The notes under the pieces were generated by a model, which saw only the letters and a program-made list of their open reading frames with translations, was not told the DNA's origin and did not search any database. A DNA stretch of 46,153 bases, taken from Syntrophorhabdaceae bacterium. Its GTDB lineage: Bacteria > Desulfobacterota > Deferrimicrobia > Deferrimicrobiales > Deferrimicrobiaceae. A program made the translations under genes and the position numbers. Each line of letters starts with the position of its first letter. Position 1 is the stretch's first letter. The stretch covers positions 1-46,153 of the forward strand of contig WRHP01000010.1 of assembly GCA_009783195.1 (NCBI GenBank), read 5' to 3'. This document shows, one piece after another, positions 7,827 to 16,246 of the stretch.

Positions 7827-10406
7827 CTATGCCAGGGTGCCAGCTATCTTTTCTATGATGTAAGCCTCGATCTGGTCGCCAACCTGGATATCGTTGTAAT
7901 TCTCGATTCCCAGACCGCACTCGTACCCTTCGGCCACTTCCCGGACATCGTCTTTAAACCGCTTGAGAGACGAAAGCTTGCCGTCGTATATAACGACATT
8001 ATCCCTAAGAAGACGCACATTCGAATTCCGGGTTATCTTTCCGTTGATGACCCCGCATCCCGCTATGGTTCCTATCTTGGAAATGTGGAAGGTGTTGCGC
8101 ACCTCCGCGCGTCCCTGCACAACCTCTCTGAGAGTGGGATCGAGAAGCCCCTCCATCGCTTTCTTTATGTCATCGACCACGTCGTAAATTATCGAATAGA
8201 GCCGGATATCTATGCCTTCGCGCTCCGCGAGATCAGCGCCCTTTGCTTCCGGGCGCACGTTGAATCCGATAACGACGGCGGATGAAGCGGACGCAAGCAT
8301 AACGTCGGATTCGGAAATCCCGCCAACCCCCGCGTGGATCACCTTCACTTTCACCTTGTCCGTTCCAAGTTTGGCAAGGGAGAACTGTAGCGCCTCCATC
8401 GACCCCTGGACATCAGACTTGATTACGATGTTCAGATCTTTCATCTCGCCGGCGTCGATCTTCCGGTGCAAATCTTCAAGACTCATCCTGGGCCGGGAAA
8501 TAATGCGTTCGCGCTCCTTCTCAACGCGATGCAGCGCAATCTGCCGCGCGGTACGCTCGTCTTTTAGAACGGCAAACTTGTTTCCCGCCTCCGGAAGCCC
8601 TACCAGCCCCTGGATCTCCACCGGAGTGCCGGGGGGAGCTTCGTCGAGCCGTTTCCCTTTGCAATTGATAAGCGCCCGGACACGCCCGTAGTGGCTCCCG
8701 GTCACAATGGCGTCGCCCACGCGCAGCGTGCCGCCAAGCACAAGCACCGTGGCCACGGGTCCACGCCCTTTTTCCAGACGGGATTCTATAACGGTTCCAC
8801 GGGCAAACTTTTTGGGGTTTGACCTAAGCTCCAAGACATCCGCCTGAAGCAGCGTCAATTCTAACAGCTCGCTGATTCCCACACGCTTTTTGGCGGAAAC
8901 GTTCGCGTATAGCGTCGTGCCGCCCCACTCCTCTGGAACCAGGCCGTGGTCGGACAACTGCTGCCGTATGCGGTCCGGCTGTGCGCCCGGTTTGTCTATC
9001 TTGTTCACCGCTACAACAATGGGGACGTTGGCCGCCTTTGCGTGATCGATGGCTTCAACTGTCTGCGGCATCACTCCGTCGTCGGCGCTTACAACCAGAA
9101 CAACGATGTCCGTTACAGAAGCGCCTCTGGCCCGCATCGCCGTAAACGCCTCATGGCCGGGCGTGTCGAGAACCACCAGCCGCCGTTCGCCGTGTTCCAC
9201 CTCATACGCGCCGATGTGCTGCGTTATGCCTCCGGCCTCGGTCTCGGTTACTTTGCTCTCGCGGATGGCGTCGAGCAGCGTCGTTTTTCCGTGATCGACA
9301 TGCCCCATTATCGTGATGACAGGCGACCGGGGATGGAGGTCTTCTTCCTTGTCTTCCTCCTGGTCGATAAGGCTCTCCATCTCCGGAGTGATATTTTCGA
9401 CTTCGAAACCGTACTCTTGCGCAAGAATGCCGGCGGTATCGGCATCGAGAAGCTGATTCAGAGTGGAAGGCATCCCCATTTCGATAAGCTTTTTTATGAC
9501 TTCCGCCGCCTTTACTCCCATCCTGTGAGCCAGATCTCCAACCGTCACAACCTCTTCGATCTTCAGCAGGCGTTTGCTCGCCTTGGGAGGCAGCGTTGAT
9601 GGAGCTTTCTTTTCCTTGACCTGTTTTCCCTTGCGTTTCGCCAGACGGGACGGCTGAAACTGCCGTACGTTCGATGGTTCGACGGCAACGGGAGGCGCCA
9701 CGGCTTCCTGCTGTTTTTTTCCTTCCGTTTCTGGTTCACCAAGCACTTCCTTGATGATGGTTTGCTTCAAAACGCCTTTTTGAACCTTCTTTTCATGAGG
9801 TTTGTTCTTTTTCCACTTCTTTTCCTTTTCTTTGCGCGCATCCTCTGGTTTTGGCGCCGTTACAGGCTTCTCGACAACCCGCACTGTCTGTTCGGCCGCG
9901 GGCTGCTGCTCCGGCTGCTGTTCGGGCTGCGGCTCGGACTGTGGCGTTGGCTGCGGCACGGCTTCCGCCGCTTCAGGAGCCTGCTCAGGCGTCGCAACCA
10001 CTTCCGCCGCCTCCGCAACTTCGACCACTTGCGTTTCCGCGGGTGTGATTTCCTCGACAACTTCGGGAGAAACCATTTCAACCGCCGCGGTTTCTTCCAA
10101 AGACGCCTCTTCTGGTTTATCAAACACAGCGGACGGCGGAGGCGTGGGCGTGCCGCGACGCAGAATAACTCTTTGTGACCGGCGCTCTATCACGCCGTCA
10201 GATCGCGTCAATACGGTGGTCGGAGGAGGAGGAGAAGGCAGCGCGGGCTTCTTGAAGTGCCCTTTCACCCGTTCGATCAGATCTCCTTCCAGGTTGCTCG
10301 AAGCCGACTTTCCGCGAGCTCCGATCTTCTCAAGGAAGGCGATAATCTCCTTGCTGGTTTCCATACCCAAATCTTTCGCCAAATCGCGAATTCGAACCTT
10401 GTCCAT
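7827..10406 (-). CDS. infB: Translation initiation factor IF-2
   Basis: GTPase that brings fMet-tRNA to the 30S subunit and promotes subunit joining. 859 residues: an N-terminal IF2-N helix domain (1-52), a long low-complexity linker (about 60-270) rich in Pro, Glu, Ala and Val, a second IF2-N-like helical module ([19 protein letters not shown], near 290), the G domain with GHVDHGKT (about 366-373), DTPGHEAF and NKID, then the two beta barrels and the C-terminal fMet-tRNA binding domain ending IEKIAGTLA. The linker contains a PEQQPEQQP repeat. The start is ATG 10406, 31 bp after ylxR. It belongs to the conserved nusA-ylxR-infB order. Confidence 0.97.
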   Translation of the reverse strand: MDKVRIRDLAKDLGMETSKEIIAFLEKIGARGKSASSNLEGDLIERVKGHFKKPALPSPPPPTTVLTRSDGVIERRSQRVILRRGTPTPPPSAVFDKPEEASLEETAAVEMVSPEVVEEITPAETQVVEVAEAAEVVATPEQAPEAAEAVPQPTPQSEPQPEQQPEQQPAAEQTVRVVEKPVTAPKPEDARKEKEKKWKKNKPHEKKVQKGVLKQTIIKEVLGEPETEGKKQQEAVAPPVAVEPSNVRQFQPSRLAKRKGKQVKEKKAPSTLPPKASKRLLKIEEVVTVGDLAHRMGVKAAEVIKKLIEMGMPSTLNQLLDADTAGILAQEYGFEVENITPEMESLIDQEEDKEEDLHPRSPVITIMGHVDHGKTTLLDAIRESKVTETEAGGITQHIGAYEVEHGERRLVVLDTPGHEAFTAMRARGASVTDIVVLVVSADDGVMPQTVEAIDHAKAANVPIVVAVNKIDKPGAQPDRIRQQLSDHGLVPEEWGGTTLYANVSAKKRVGISELLELTLLQADVLELRSNPKKFARGTVIESRLEKGRGPVATVLVLGGTLRVGDAIVTGSHYGRVRALINCKGKRLDEAPPGTPVEIQGLVGLPEAGNKFAVLKDERTARQIALHRVEKERERIISRPRMSLEDLHRKIDAGEMKDLNIVIKSDVQGSMEALQFSLAKLGTDKVKVKVIHAGVGGISESDVMLASASSAVVIGFNVRPEAKGADLAEREGIDIRLYSIIYDVVDDIKKAMEGLLDPTLREVVQGRAEVRNTFHISKIGTIAGCGVINGKITRNSNVRLLRDNVVIYDGKLSSLKRFKDDVREVAEGYECGLGIENYNDIQVGDQIEAYIIEKIAGTLA

Positions 10407-10437
10407 CCACTCCCCCTGCCGAAGTTATGCTTCGTTC

Positions 10438-10719
10438 TTATCTTATGGCGGCCAGACGTTCCGCCAATTCAACCCCATGCTCGCCCATCTTCCATCGGGC
10501 GCCGCCTTTCCGGGTCTGAATCCGTAAAACGAACAGCTCGATGCAGTTGCCTTCCCTGCAAAGATAGATTCCGCGTCCGGGCAGCCTTCCGTCCTGATCT
10601 GGAACCCATGCCGACCCAGGACGCCCCGCTATCCTCAAAAGCCGCCGTTTTTCCGTAACCAGGCCGCATTGCACACACGTCCTTGCCGGCTTTGCCGCGC
10701 TACTTTTCCTCTGGCGCAT
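10438..10719 (-). CDS. ylxR: YlxR family RNA-binding protein (DUF448)
   Basis: Small basic protein (93 residues) found between nusA and infB in most bacteria; the family is RNA-binding and has been reported to interact with RNase P or act as a nucleoid-associated regulator in some species, so its role is not settled. Visible signature: RTCVQCGLVTEKRRLLRI near the N terminus and GRGIYLCREGNCIELF in the middle. The start is ATG 10719, which overlaps the end of nusA by 20 bases; GGGGAGG lies about 16 bases upstream and GAAGGGG abuts the start. No alternative start lies downstream before the conserved cysteine motif. Confidence 0.92.
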   Translation of the reverse strand: MRQRKSSAAKPARTCVQCGLVTEKRRLLRIAGRPGSAWVPDQDGRLPGRGIYLCREGNCIELFVLRIQTRKGGARWKMGEHGVELAERLAAIR

Positions 10720-11920
10720 CCCCTTCAGGCAAAACCTCCCCGGCCGCCGGCGTCGCTTCATCGCCTGCCGGAACAGGCTCGGCGGCAGAATCAGGAATAT
10801 CCGTGGCAGGCGCGGCTTCTTCAGCCACAATGGACTCCTCGCCTTCCGATTTCTTGGCAAAAAGCCCTTCGGCCCTTTTCAGAGCGTCCTCGACCTGGCC
10901 TTCGGCGCGCACTTCTATATTCCATCCCACCAGCTTGGAAGCCAGCTTGACGTTTTGTCCCTTTTTGCCTATCGCAAGCAGAAGTTGCTCCTCGGGAACT
11001 ATTACTTCCATGGTCTTGTCATTCTCGTTCACGAGCACACGGATGATCTCCGCGGGCTGCAAGGCGTTGCATACAAACTTGGCGGGGTCCTCGTCCCACG
11101 CGATGATATCGATCCGCTCCCCGCGTAGCTCCTGGACAACGCTCTGTACGCGGGACCCTTTCATGCCGACGCACGCTCCCACCGGGTCCACGTCGCGGTC
11201 TTGAGAACGCACGGCTATCTTCGTCCGGAATCCGGGTTCGCGCGCCACGCTCAATATGCTGACCACTCCTTCGTAAACCTCTGGGACTTCCTGTTCGAAG
11301 AGTTTGAGGATCATGCGCGGATCGGACCGGGAAAGAAGAATCTCCGGTCCGCGTGAAGTTTTGGTTACATCCTTGATATAGGCCCGAATACGATCAGTCT
11401 GGCGATACCGCTCCCTCGGGATCTGCTCCGAAGGAGGCATGACCGCCTCCGTCTTGCCCATATCGATGACGAGGCAGTCGCGCTCGTACCGCTGGACGAT
11501 GCCGTTGATGATCTCTCCTTTGCGGCCGATGAACTCGCTGTATATGACCTCGCGCTCCGCGTCCTTGACCTTCTGCATTATGATCTGCCGGGCCGTCTGC
11601 GCGGCGATCCGGCCAAGATCTTTAGTGCTCAGGCGCTCTCCAAGGTTATCGCCAATCTGCGCCTCGGGATCAAGCGACTGAGCCTCGGCCAGCGTCATCT
11701 GGGTCTCCGGGTCGGCCACATCCTCCACCACTGTTTTGAAGGACAAAACCTCGAACTCTCCCGTTTCAGGATCGTAGTCTGCTTCGAGGATCTTGTTCGC
11801 CCCGTACTTTTTCCGCGCGGCGCTCTCGAGGGCTTCCTTGATCGCGTCAATGATGACGTTTTTATCGATCCCTTTTTCTTTGCCCAGTTGGGCAATTATC
11901 TGTCCGACATCAAGGATCAT
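10700..11920 (-). CDS. nusA: Transcription termination/antitermination protein NusA
   Basis: RNA polymerase-associated factor controlling pausing, intrinsic termination and antitermination. 406 residues: N-terminal polymerase-binding domain (1-130, beginning LDVGQIIAQLGKEKGIDKN), S1 domain (about 133-200), KH1 (about 230-290, with GACVGMKGSRVQ) and KH2 (about 300-345, IGKKGQNVKLASKL). The last 55 residues are an acidic Ala/Pro/Glu tail rather than the two acidic repeats of the E. coli protein. The ATG at 11920 overlaps the rimP stop by 4 bp. A perfect intrinsic terminator lies in the leader of this operon, which is a natural site for NusA feedback (inference). Confidence 0.97.
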   Translation of the reverse strand: MILDVGQIIAQLGKEKGIDKNVIIDAIKEALESAARKKYGANKILEADYDPETGEFEVLSFKTVVEDVADPETQMTLAEAQSLDPEAQIGDNLGERLSTKDLGRIAAQTARQIIMQKVKDAEREVIYSEFIGRKGEIINGIVQRYERDCLVIDMGKTEAVMPPSEQIPRERYRQTDRIRAYIKDVTKTSRGPEILLSRSDPRMILKLFEQEVPEVYEGVVSILSVAREPGFRTKIAVRSQDRDVDPVGACVGMKGSRVQSVVQELRGERIDIIAWDEDPAKFVCNALQPAEIIRVLVNENDKTMEVIVPEEQLLLAIGKKGQNVKLASKLVGWNIEVRAEGQVEDALKRAEGLFAKKSEGEESIVAEEAAPATDIPDSAAEPVPAGDEATPAAGEVLPEGDAPEEK

Positions 11921-12399
11921 TTCTTTTTCTTTCCTTTTCCGAAGAGTTCTTCCTGCGTAACGTCAAGATTTGCTTTGCGGATCTGTCCGTACCCGATCCG
12001 GATCTGCGTCTCGCCTTCCATGATGTCGATTCCGTCGGAATCGAATCCTGTAATGGTTCCAACAAAATTCCGGCGCCCCTCAAAAGGCGAAAGCAACGCC
12101 ACACGAACCCGCTTTCCTGCCGAGAGAGCAAAGTGCTTCGGCTTGCGAAGGCGCCGGTTGACGCCGGGGGAGGACACCTCCAAAACGTATGGCTCCCTCA
12201 GAGGATCCTCCACATCTAGGATAGCGCCAAACCTGCGGCTAAACGACTGTATCTCCGAAAGCATCACGCCGCCTTCCCTGTCAAGATACACGCGCAACAC
12301 AACCCGCGCCCCTTCTCTGGCCACCTCCAGATCAAACAGGGAAAGGGAAAGTTCTCGCGCCGTTTCTTCGGCGATTGCCTCGATCTTTTCGGTATCCAT
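11917..12399 (-). CDS. rimP: Ribosome maturation factor RimP
   Basis: Assembly factor for the 30S subunit that supports incorporation of S12 and related proteins. At 160 residues it has the usual two domains: the N-terminal alpha/beta domain with LRVYLDREGGVMLSEIQSFS and the YVLEVSSPGVNRRLRKPKHF core, then an SH3-like C-terminal domain ending in a lysine-rich tail. The start is ATG 12399 with AGGA four bases upstream. It is the first gene of the nusA-infB operon; the U-tract of an intrinsic terminator ends only about 13 bases before its start codon. Confidence 0.95.
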   Translation of the reverse strand: MDTEKIEAIAEETARELSLSLFDLEVAREGARVVLRVYLDREGGVMLSEIQSFSRRFGAILDVEDPLREPYVLEVSSPGVNRRLRKPKHFALSAGKRVRVALLSPFEGRRNFVGTITGFDSDGIDIMEGETQIRIGYGQIRKANLDVTQEELFGKGKKKK

Positions 12400-12412
12400 C
12401 TCTTCCTGGCAG

Positions 12413-12439
12413 AAAAAAAAAGTGGGCGCCAGCCCACTT
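12413..12439 (-). terminator. Perfect intrinsic terminator between pyrD and rimP
   Basis: Minus strand: 8-bp perfect stem (12439-12432 with 12427-12420), four-base loop TGGC, followed directly by a run of nine T on the transcript-like strand (two of them in the stem). It is the best terminator in the window. It ends the long pyrD transcription unit, but it also lies within the leader of rimP, leaving no room for a promoter between it and the rimP start. Confidence 0.85.
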
Positions 12440-12452
12440 ATACCTGCTCGAA

Positions 12453-12489
12453 CATGGGTATTTTACAAGGAAAAAAAGCCAAACCACAA
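12453..12489 (-). promoter_or_regulatory. Possible promoter upstream of the rimP terminator
   Basis: Minus strand: TTGTGG (12489-12484) and TAAAAT (12465-12460, 5 of 6) are separated by 18 bases, predicting a start near 12453. A transcript from here would carry the terminator hairpin from about base 14 on, before the rimP ribosome binding site. The -35 match is weak. Confidence 0.35.
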
Positions 12490-12510
12490 TACATTTCTTT
12501 GATTTTTCCC

Positions 12511-13440
12511 TTACAAAAGCAACGTTCCGCGATATTCGTCAAGGTTCATTATTCCTTCTCTTTCCATAAATCCGCTTATTCCATTGATAATATCGACGCA
12601 GGCATTGGGATTGCGCAAGTTTGCCGTTCCTACCTGCACCGCGGCTGCTCCCACAAGAATAAATTCCATTGCGTCTTCAGCGCTTTGAATTCCGCCGATG
12701 CCTATCACAGGAATCTTCACAGCCTTGCAGGCTTCCCACACCATGCGCAAAGCCACCGGCCGAATAGCCGGACCGGAAAGCCCTCCGGTGACATTAGCAA
12801 GCAGAGGGCGGCGGCTTCGCGGGTCTACCGCCATTCCGCGAAGCGTGTTTATAAGAGTTATTGCGTCCGCGCCCGCATCCTCGGCCGCTTTCGCCATTAC
12901 TCCAATATCCGTGACATTTGGGGAAAGCTTTACCCAGAGTGGTTTTTCAGAAATAGCGCGCACACGCCGCGTCAAGTTGAACAATCCTTCGGGCGTGGAA
13001 CCGAAAGCGATACCGCCTTCCTTGACATTGGGACAAGACGCGTTGACCTCGATCGCCGCCAAAGAGGAAAGCTCGGACAGACCGCGCGCGACGACCTCGT
13101 ACTCTTCCTCCGTCCGGCCGTAGACATTCACGACATAGACGGCTTTCGACTTCTCAAGCGCGGGAACAATACTATCTTTAAAGCGCCTCAACCCGATGTT
13201 TTGCAGCCCGATGGCGTTTAGCATTCCGGCAGGGGTTTCCACAATCCTTCGAGGCGGATTGCCTCGGGTAGGCTCTACGGAAATGCCCTTTACAACCAAA
13301 GCTCCAAGACGGGATATGTCGTAAAACGGGAAGAATTCCAACCCGTACCCAAAAGTCCCGGAAGCGGCAATCACCGGGTTTTTCAGCGTAAGCGCCCCAA
13401 CGCGGACAGAAAGATCCGGAGTTTCGGCTGTCGTCACCAT
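12511..13440 (-). CDS. pyrD: Dihydroorotate dehydrogenase, class 1B catalytic subunit
   Basis: FMN enzyme that oxidises dihydroorotate to orotate in pyrimidine synthesis. The 309 residues show the class 1 layout: KNPVIAASGTFGYG near 20, KGISVEPTRGNPPRR near 51, and the class 1 active-site cysteine in EVNASCPN (C136), with the later VTGGLSGPAIRP and IPVIGIGGI phosphate-binding segments. Together with adjacent pyrK it forms the NAD-dependent class 1B complex, typical of anaerobes and Gram-positives rather than the quinone-linked class 2 type. The start is ATG 13440, overlapping the pyrK stop by 7 bases, with GGAGAGG just upstream. It is the last gene before the terminator at 12413-12439. Confidence 0.95.
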   Translation of the reverse strand: MVTTAETPDLSVRVGALTLKNPVIAASGTFGYGLEFFPFYDISRLGALVVKGISVEPTRGNPPRRIVETPAGMLNAIGLQNIGLRRFKDSIVPALEKSKAVYVVNVYGRTEEEYEVVARGLSELSSLAAIEVNASCPNVKEGGIAFGSTPEGLFNLTRRVRAISEKPLWVKLSPNVTDIGVMAKAAEDAGADAITLINTLRGMAVDPRSRRPLLANVTGGLSGPAIRPVALRMVWEACKAVKIPVIGIGGIQSAEDAMEFILVGAAAVQVGTANLRNPNACVDIINGISGFMEREGIMNLDEYRGTLLL

Positions 13441-14246
13441 AACACCTCTCCCGCGTTGAACACCGGCCCTTCCTTGCATACACGGAGGTATTCGGCGCCG
13501 CCCGAAGCCCGAATTTCTGTCGCGCATCCCCAGCACACGCCAAAACCGCAAGCCATATGGTTTTCAAGTGATGCCTGCATGGGAATCCCAAGCGGCAGCG
13601 CGGTTTCCGCCAAATCTTTGAGCATCCCCTTCGGTCCGCACGCAAGGATCGTCAATCGCTCCTTATCGGAAGACGAAAGAACTTCAAGCCGCTCCCGGAT
13701 AGCCGCCCCAACCGTCCCGTTGTATCCAAGCATGCCGTCGTCGGTGCATAAGGTGATTCTCTCTGGCGTATCCCACCCTGGAATCCATTCGCGCGGCGGA
13801 TGCTGATCGTGGCTGCGAGCGCCAAGAAACATATGAAAATCTTCTCCGGCAAGATACGTCGCCGCGGGAAACACCGTGGAAAGTCCGACCCCGCCTCCGA
13901 CAAGCCACCATATCCTTCCGGCATCATCGAGACTGAACCCGTTTCCAAGCGGCAAAGTAATCGATAACAGATCGTCCTGGCGAAGACCGGACAACAGAGC
14001 GGTTCCGCGCCCAACCACTTTGTACACAAACTCGATGATCCCTGCCGTCAGATCCCCTTCCGAACGAAAAATGCCAAGAGGCCGTGGAAGAAGCGGATCA
14101 TTTCCATTCCAGCCCGACACCATCGCAAACTGGCCCGGCATAAACGGCACACGCTCCGGCACTGATACTTCCGTCCGGTAGAAAACTCCGCGCTTTTCGT
14201 TCCGAAGGATCTTCCCTGTCATGATCCGCGGCATTCTATGTGGCAT
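13434..14246 (-). CDS. pyrK: Dihydroorotate dehydrogenase electron-transfer subunit
   Basis: FAD and [2Fe-2S] protein that passes electrons from PyrD to NAD. The N-terminal flavodoxin-reductase-like barrel carries PGQFAMVSG and RPLGIF, the NAD-binding half has VGGGVGLSTVFPA and ILACGPKGML, and the C-terminal cluster cysteines are all present (C233, C238, C241, C257 in ACGFGVCWGC and LRVCKEGPVF). The start is uncertain: ATG 14246 has AAGG seven bases upstream and overlaps rimI by 11 bases; ATG 14234 or 14222 would shorten it by 4 or 8 residues. The pair pyrK-pyrD is joined by a short overlap. Confidence 0.94.
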   Translation of the reverse strand: MPHRMPRIMTGKILRNEKRGVFYRTEVSVPERVPFMPGQFAMVSGWNGNDPLLPRPLGIFRSEGDLTAGIIEFVYKVVGRGTALLSGLRQDDLLSITLPLGNGFSLDDAGRIWWLVGGGVGLSTVFPAATYLAGEDFHMFLGARSHDQHPPREWIPGWDTPERITLCTDDGMLGYNGTVGAAIRERLEVLSSSDKERLTILACGPKGMLKDLAETALPLGIPMQASLENHMACGFGVCWGCATEIRASGGAEYLRVCKEGPVFNAGEVLW

Positions 14247-14715
14247 CGGCCGGCCTTATCTCCCGGGCAAAGAGCAGCGCGTCTTCCCCCGTGTCCGTGT
14301 AATATCCTTTTCGCATCCCGACGAAAGCGAACCCGCACTTGCGATAAAGAGTCTGTGCCTGTTCGTTCCCTACCCTCACCTCGAGGTGAATCCATTCGGA
14401 CCCTGCCCGCCCGGCCCTGCGGATAGTTTCTTTGACCAGCGCCTCTCCGACCCCTCGACCCCGGAAGTTCGGATGCACCGCGATGTTCAGAAGATGAGCT
14501 TCTCCGGCCACATTCCAACAGACAACATATCCAAGAATCTCACCGGCGGGATCTTCAGCCGTAAAAGGACGGGAAAACGGGCGCGTCAAATCTTCACGAA
14601 ACATACCGCGCGACCAGGGCGTCGGGAAAGACGCCTTCTCAATAGCAACCACGCTGTCGAGGTCCGCTTCTTTCATGTCGCGGATATGGAATTTCAGGCA
14701 TCCTCCTACCAACAT
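14236..14715 (-). CDS. rimI: GNAT N-acetyltransferase, RimI-like
   Basis: Predicted to acetylate the N-terminal alanine of ribosomal protein S18 with acetyl-CoA; related GNATs acetylate other proteins. The GNAT core is clear: IRDMKEADLDSVVAIEKASF at the N terminus, the acetyl-CoA loop of the R-G-x-G-x-G/A type in NFRGRGVGEALV, and the C-terminal LYRKCGFAFVGMRKGYY. ATG 14715 overlaps fabH by 10 bases but has no ribosome binding site. A strong GGAGG at 14706-14702 instead points to CTG 14697, which would start the protein at MKFHIRDM, the usual family beginning. I give the longer form and consider the CTG start likely. A RimI role rather than another GNAT is inferred. Confidence 0.85.
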   Translation of the reverse strand: MLVGGCLKFHIRDMKEADLDSVVAIEKASFPTPWSRGMFREDLTRPFSRPFTAEDPAGEILGYVVCWNVAGEAHLLNIAVHPNFRGRGVGEALVKETIRRAGRAGSEWIHLEVRVGNEQAQTLYRKCGFAFVGMRKGYYTDTGEDALLFAREIRPADAT

Positions 14716-15698
14716 ACCAGCGCGGAAGCCCAGGTAAACCCGGACCCGAACGCCGCCAGGCACACAAGATCTCCATCGCGAATCTTCCCTTGTTCGAGGC
14801 ATTCGTCAAGCGCAATAGGAATCGAGGCAGCCGTAGTATTCCCATACAACTCGATATTCGAGTAAATCTTCTCTTTTGGCAGCTTCAGCGCCTCCCGCAC
14901 CGCCTGGGTAATGCGCTCATTCGCCTGATGAGGAATGACCAAGGACAGGTCGGAAGGGCCAAACTTGTTCCTTGCAAGAGACTCCATGATGACTTCGGGA
15001 AAACGACGCACAGCGTGGGCAAACACATACTTTCCGTTCATCTTCGGGTAAGTTTTTCCCTGTTCGATCATCTCGCTGGTAATCCAGGGGTCATTGAAAA
15101 AACCGGGGGCCTGGGCGCACAGTTCTTTTGCGTATTTGCCTTCGGAATGGATGTGGGTGGAGAGAATTCCTTTCCCTGGCTCCGCGGGGCCAAGCACCGC
15201 CGCCCCGGCGCCGTCGCCGAAGATCACCGACACATCACGCCCGGTCGTGGAAAAATCGAGTCCGCGGCTGTGGATCTCGGAGCCGACAACGAGAATGTAA
15301 TCGTAAAACCCGCCTTTGATGTATGCTTCCGCCATAGAAAGTCCGTAAATAAATCCGCTGCATTGGTTCCGGACATCGATGGCTCCGACCGTGCGAAGTC
15401 CAAGCATTTCCTGGATAAGGACGCCGTCTCCCGGAAAGAACATATCCGGCGAAAGCGTCGCAAAGATTACAAGGTCGATGTCATTGGCGGTGATACCCGC
15501 TTTTTCAAGCGCCTTGCGGGAAGCGGCGGCCCCCATGTGGCAGTTCCCGATGGAAGGATCGGCATAACGACGCTCACGAATTCCCGTCCTCTGAACGATC
15601 CACTCATCCGAGGTATCCATCAACCTGGAAAGTTCGTCGTTGGTCACAACACGATTGGGGAGTTCTCTGCCCGTTCCTAGAACCCGCGCGCCGCGCAT
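14706..15698 (-). CDS. fabH: 3-oxoacyl-ACP synthase III (FabH)
   Basis: Condenses acetyl-CoA (or another short acyl-CoA) with malonyl-ACP to start fatty acid synthesis. The 330-residue protein has the complete Cys-His-Asn triad: C113 in RNQCSGF, H257 in IPHQANERI and N287 in ELYGNTT, plus the thiolase-fold GDGAGAAVL loop. It starts at ATG 15698. It stands apart from other fab genes, between arginine decarboxylase and rimI, so it may be an extra ketosynthase III with its own acyl preference or a dispersed housekeeping copy; the sequence alone does not decide. Confidence 0.93.
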   Translation of the reverse strand: MRGARVLGTGRELPNRVVTNDELSRLMDTSDEWIVQRTGIRERRYADPSIGNCHMGAAASRKALEKAGITANDIDLVIFATLSPDMFFPGDGVLIQEMLGLRTVGAIDVRNQCSGFIYGLSMAEAYIKGGFYDYILVVGSEIHSRGLDFSTTGRDVSVIFGDGAGAAVLGPAEPGKGILSTHIHSEGKYAKELCAQAPGFFNDPWITSEMIEQGKTYPKMNGKYVFAHAVRRFPEVIMESLARNKFGPSDLSLVIPHQANERITQAVREALKLPKEKIYSNIELYGNTTAASIPIALDECLEQGKIRDGDLVCLAAFGSGFTWASALVCW

Positions 15699-15707
15699 CT
15701 TCTCTCC

Positions 15708-16244
15708 TTATATAAGGACTGCAACGGCAATCGTGGTGGTGCACTCATCCTTGACGATTGCCGACTGCGTTATGTTGAACGATTTATAGATCTTCCCGCT
15801 GATCTTCCAGACCTCCCTCTTTTCGTCCCAGCTTTTATCTTCGTCGAACGCAACCCCAAGGGTGGAGGCGAGCATCGCCGCCGCCAGGTCCTCCGCGTAA
15901 TCGCCCGCTACCTTCTCGCTCTGGCCGAAAGCGTGGTGCTCACTCAGGTATCCATGCACCGACCGGTCCGAAGGAAGGGCGCACCCCACGGAAGCGGCCA
16001 CCAAACGCCTGGGCTCGTCGCTGACGCATCGGCTCATAACCACAAAGACTATCTCTCCAGGCGAAAGAAGCTTAAGCCCCGCCTCCTTTGATACGATTTT
16101 GGCCTTCGGCGGAAAGATGCTGGAGACCTGAACGAGGTTGAATTTCTCGATCCCGGCATCGCGCAGGGCAAGCTCAAACGAAGTCAATTGCTCTCTATGA
16201 CGTCCGACCCCTTTGGTGAAAAAGATTTTACTGGGCACGGGCAT
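15708..16244 (-). CDS. pdaD: Pyruvoyl-dependent arginine decarboxylase
   Basis: Decarboxylates arginine to agmatine using a self-made pyruvoyl group instead of PLP. The 178-residue proenzyme begins [20 protein letters not shown] and carries the self-cleavage site in QVSSIFPP; cleavage between S41 and S42 would give a 41-residue beta chain and an alpha chain with N-terminal pyruvoyl. The EHHAFGQ segment and the C-terminal [12 protein letters not shown] strand match the family first known from methanogens and chlamydiae and scattered in bacteria. The start is ATG 16244 with GGAGGG upstream, two bases after the agmatinase gene that uses its product. Confidence 0.93.
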   Translation of the reverse strand: MPVPSKIFFTKGVGRHREQLTSFELALRDAGIEKFNLVQVSSIFPPKAKIVSKEAGLKLLSPGEIVFVVMSRCVSDEPRRLVAASVGCALPSDRSVHGYLSEHHAFGQSEKVAGDYAEDLAAAMLASTLGVAFDEDKSWDEKREVWKISGKIYKSFNITQSAIVKDECTTTIAVAVLI

Positions 16245-16246
16245 GG

